Shown piece by piece: positions 62,017-64,000 of a stretch of 64,000 bases of DNA. The stretch is from NCBI RefSeq assembly GCF_003576525.1, contig NZ_QWUA01000002.1, positions 1 to 64,000 of the forward strand, given 5' to 3'. The DNA comes from Rummeliibacillus sp. POC4. Lineage in GTDB: Bacteria; Bacillota; Bacilli; Bacillales_A; Planococcaceae. Numbering within the stretch: position 1 is the stretch's first letter; each line of letters begins with the position of its first letter. Under the pieces are notes generated by a model that was given only the letters and a program-made list of their open reading frames with translations, was not told the origin of the DNA and ran no database searches. A program made the translations under genes and the position numbers.

Positions 62017-63584
62017 AGCTTCAAGTTTCCTTTCTCAATTTCTTCTTGTAATGCACGAAGACGTTTATATTGTTGACGTGTTTGATCGACATAATCATTC
62101 CAAAACTCCGTTTTACCACTTTTCTTTGCAGCAGCCTTCATCTTCTTCCAAACACGTACAGCTTGTTTATAATGTTGACGTGATTTTTGATTTAACTCAT
62201 TCATAGCAAGTGCATGATAAAGCGGCAGAAGTACCTCAGGTTTTTCTTCTAATACCGTTTTTAATCCACACAGCTCCAAATAGGCAAGCGAAGAAGGAAA
62301 ACGATGATGAAGTGCGGTCCATTCAGTAAAGCGACCACGTTCTATTAAAAACAGAGAATAAGGTTGCATACCGTACATACCTGAAGCTGAAAATAAAACT
62401 TCTGCTTCTTCGTCATTAAGATGAACTTTTGAACATAATTTATTGAAAGCATTCACAAATGCTGAGCGATATCGGGTTGATAGCCAACTATTGATGAATG
62501 AGTTTAAATAAGGAAGCATTGCACGTACAATCATGGAAAGCGCTTGGTCATCTTCGTTGCGGTCTGCAAATCTTGCTAAATCCATCCATATAAGCATATC
62601 CGCTTCATTTAAATCGATAAGCTTTTGTTCAAGTTGATCGTATTTTTTTAACATGATTAAGAACATCGATTCAATACTTTCAACTTTAACATCATCAGCA
62701 ATATGTCGATCATTCTTGATCAAAGCTAGTTCTGTTTCTCGACGGGATTTCTCATTAAACATAGATTCCCAGAAAAACGTATAGATGTATAACCTTTGTT
62801 CAAAGTAGCCTTTTTGGTGTAACAAAAAATAATTGACTATTTTTTGCAATGTATCATAGAAAGGGTCTGTCGCAAAAAGACGAGGTTTTGAAGAAGTTAA
62901 GCGAATAAAATCCTTCACTTTTTCTGCTTCATGTTCTATAAAATTATTGTAATATGTTTTATAAGATTCGTTTGTCGGATGCAGATGTTTCCATGTGTGA
63001 GATAACAAAGCAATATGCGTAAATAATTTATATAAGCTTTGCCATTCACGCTCAAGCGGAGTATGCTGGAAAATTTGTCGTTGCATATCAGCGAAAATAC
63101 TCTCAACTAAATATGGATTCATAACAGGTTGACTGTACAAATTGCTCTTATAAACATTCTGAACTAAACGCAACCAAGCTTCTGGAGATCGCTCATCTTT
63201 TAACAAATTCATCTGAGCTGATTTTTTCGCCCGAAATCCTTCAAGCCATGTTGATAAAGAATCAATATATTGATATAGAACAAACAAAGCCGCCAGTTTA
63301 TGACGGCACCAATGTTCTTTTGGACAATCACAAGTTAGACTGTCAGAATTTATTTGAAATGTCACGTTCGTCGGTGTTGCGTCTTGAACTACAAAAGAAA
63401 TGACATTACGTTCTTCACTATAAGTAGTAATCTTTACATAGTTATGACGAGCTAAAAAAGCAGCACGTCTGACTAACTCGTCATCTTCACTATTTGTTGT
63501 ATGAAGATCTAAACTAATTTGAGCCATTTGATTACGAATAAAATCCTCGTAACGTTTGGCAATATCAGAAATATTCGTATTCAT
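62013..63584 (-). CDS. SWIM zinc-finger protein (YwqB-like)
   Basis: A protein of about 523 residues. A SWIM zinc finger CDCPKEHWCRH (85-95; CxC-x5-CxH) lies near the N-terminus and the rest is predicted helical and repeat-like. SWIM proteins encoded next to SNF2 ATPases are thought to act with them on DNA. ATG 63584 follows AGGAG; the longer frame from 63617 starts upstream of this site. Its stop overlaps the SNF2 start, so the two are co-translated. Confidence 0.88.
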   Translation of the reverse strand: MNTNISDIAKRYEDFIRNQMAQISLDLHTTNSEDDELVRRAAFLARHNYVKITTYSEERNVISFVVQDATPTNVTFQINSDSLTCDCPKEHWCRHKLAALFVLYQYIDSLSTWLEGFRAKKSAQMNLLKDERSPEAWLRLVQNVYKSNLYSQPVMNPYLVESIFADMQRQIFQHTPLEREWQSLYKLFTHIALLSHTWKHLHPTNESYKTYYNNFIEHEAEKVKDFIRLTSSKPRLFATDPFYDTLQKIVNYFLLHQKGYFEQRLYIYTFFWESMFNEKSRRETELALIKNDRHIADDVKVESIESMFLIMLKKYDQLEQKLIDLNEADMLIWMDLARFADRNEDDQALSMIVRAMLPYLNSFINSWLSTRYRSAFVNAFNKLCSKVHLNDEEAEVLFSASGMYGMQPYSLFLIERGRFTEWTALHHRFPSSLAYLELCGLKTVLEEKPEVLLPLYHALAMNELNQKSRQHYKQAVRVWKKMKAAAKKSGKTEFWNDYVDQTRQQYKRLRALQEEIEKGNLKL

Positions 63585-63805
63585 ATCATCGCTCCTGCAA
63601 AAAAACTTTCCTTTCATTATAAATCTTTTTCATACTATTCGTAAATGTAAAAGGAAGTTTTTCAATACAAAGTCATGTAACGTTGTTTTAATTTGCTGAA
63701 AACAGCAGAAAAGTTCTGAAAAGACGACAAATATTTTAGTGTCATTTAAGAGTGTTTAATGATACTATATTAATAATCAGAATATTCCTTCGAAGGAGGG
63801 GGCCT

Positions 63806-64000
63806 ATGTTAGAAGTAAAAAGAATGGAACCTTTCTACACGAAACGAGATGGTGCTCGCCTGAAAATGGTCTTTGCTTACCAATACTTCTCTATTATTAA
63901 GGATGAGGAATTATTCCATTTCATCCCTGTAGAAGGAAAGGAAATAGTGATTAATCTATCATCATTACAAATTGAAAACCTATCTGAAGTTTTCGTATTC
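63806..64000 (+). CDS. Unrecognised gene, 5' part only
   Basis: An ORF with ATG 63806 behind a strong GAAGGAGGGGG box, open for 65 codons to the window edge. It begins MLEVKRMEPFYTKRDG and continues with a mixed polar and aromatic stretch (MVFAYQYFSIIKDEELFHFI). No signal peptide or membrane segment is visible. It is divergent from the SWIM-SNF2 operon, with about 220 bases between starts. I do not recognise it. Confidence 0.65.
   Translation, partial: MLEVKRMEPFYTKRDGARLKMVFAYQYFSIIKDEELFHFIPVEGKEIVINLSSLQIENLSEVFVF

Overview
The window reads as a chromosomal segment of a low-GC, endospore-forming Gram-positive bacterium of the order Bacillales, most likely in the Planococcaceae (Lysinibacillus, Rummeliibacillus or Solibacillus type). 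The evidence is the sporulation genes (spo0F, spoIIR, spoIID, spoIIQ, spoIIID), a gene order that follows the Bacillus subtilis rpoE-pyrG-spo0F-fbaA-murA-glpX-rho-rpmE-tdk-prfA-prmC-spoIIR-ywlC-ywlE-rpiB-ywlG-glyA-upp-atp-murA-spoIID-spoIIQ-spoIIID-mbl-flhO-flhP-fabZ-ssbB backbone, and GC-rich dispersed repeats of a type I associate with this family. Genus-level placement is inference.

Layout. (1) 1-4241: tail of a cobalamin operon (cobD fragment, cobU, cobS, cobC, a degenerate cobU-like gene, a pduO-type adenosyltransferase, a probable alpha-ribazole kinase). (2) 4242-5700: a low-density stretch with a terminator, a possible gene scrap, a 121-bp dispersed repeat and a GNAT acetyltransferase. 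(3) 5679-16700: a fatty-acid or branched-chain acyl-CoA cluster (fadF, thiolase, 3-hydroxyacyl-CoA dehydrogenase, two acyl-CoA dehydrogenases, TetR regulator, fused B12-dependent mutase icmF). Its promoter carries a dyad operator. The AdoCbl need of IcmF links this cluster to the cobalamin genes. (4) 16710-17080: three tandem copies of a GC-rich structured repeat. (5) 17287-30806: rpoE, pyrG with a reiterative-transcription attenuator, ywjG, spo0F with a SigH-like promoter, fbaA, transaldolase, a second murA, glpX, rho, rpmE, tdk, prfA, prmC, spoIIR. (6) 30809-37459: a DnaA-box cluster upstream of ywlC, ywlC, a ten-copy 21-bp tandem array, a divergent mntP, ywlE, a chemoreceptor without an outer sensor domain, rpiB, ywlG, glyA. 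(7) 37557-41573: a GGDEF(degenerate)-EAL protein, upp, mnaA. (8) 41717-49375: the F1Fo ATP synthase operon atpIBEFHAGDC, then a DUF1146 gene. (9) 49684-57100: murAA, spoIID, spoIIQ, spoIIID, mbl, flhO, flhP, an EpuA-like protein, fabZ. (10) 57310-64000: a GVND-repeat lipoprotein, ywpF, ssbB with ComK-like boxes, a non-coding stretch with three perfect palindromes, a SNF2 helicase and SWIM-protein pair, and the start of an unrecognised gene.

Most genes are ordinary. The most interesting signals are non-coding. There are four DnaA-box-like 9-mers upstream of ywlC. Just past the same gene lies an array of ten sites, nine of them spaced 21 bp (one interval 19 bp), each carrying on the minus strand a 9-mer one mismatch from TTATNCACA. 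The triplicated repeat at 16710-17080 has arms that covary between copies 1 and 2, and a third copy that looks like a recombinant of the other two. No rRNA, tRNA, insertion sequence, prophage or CRISPR array was found.
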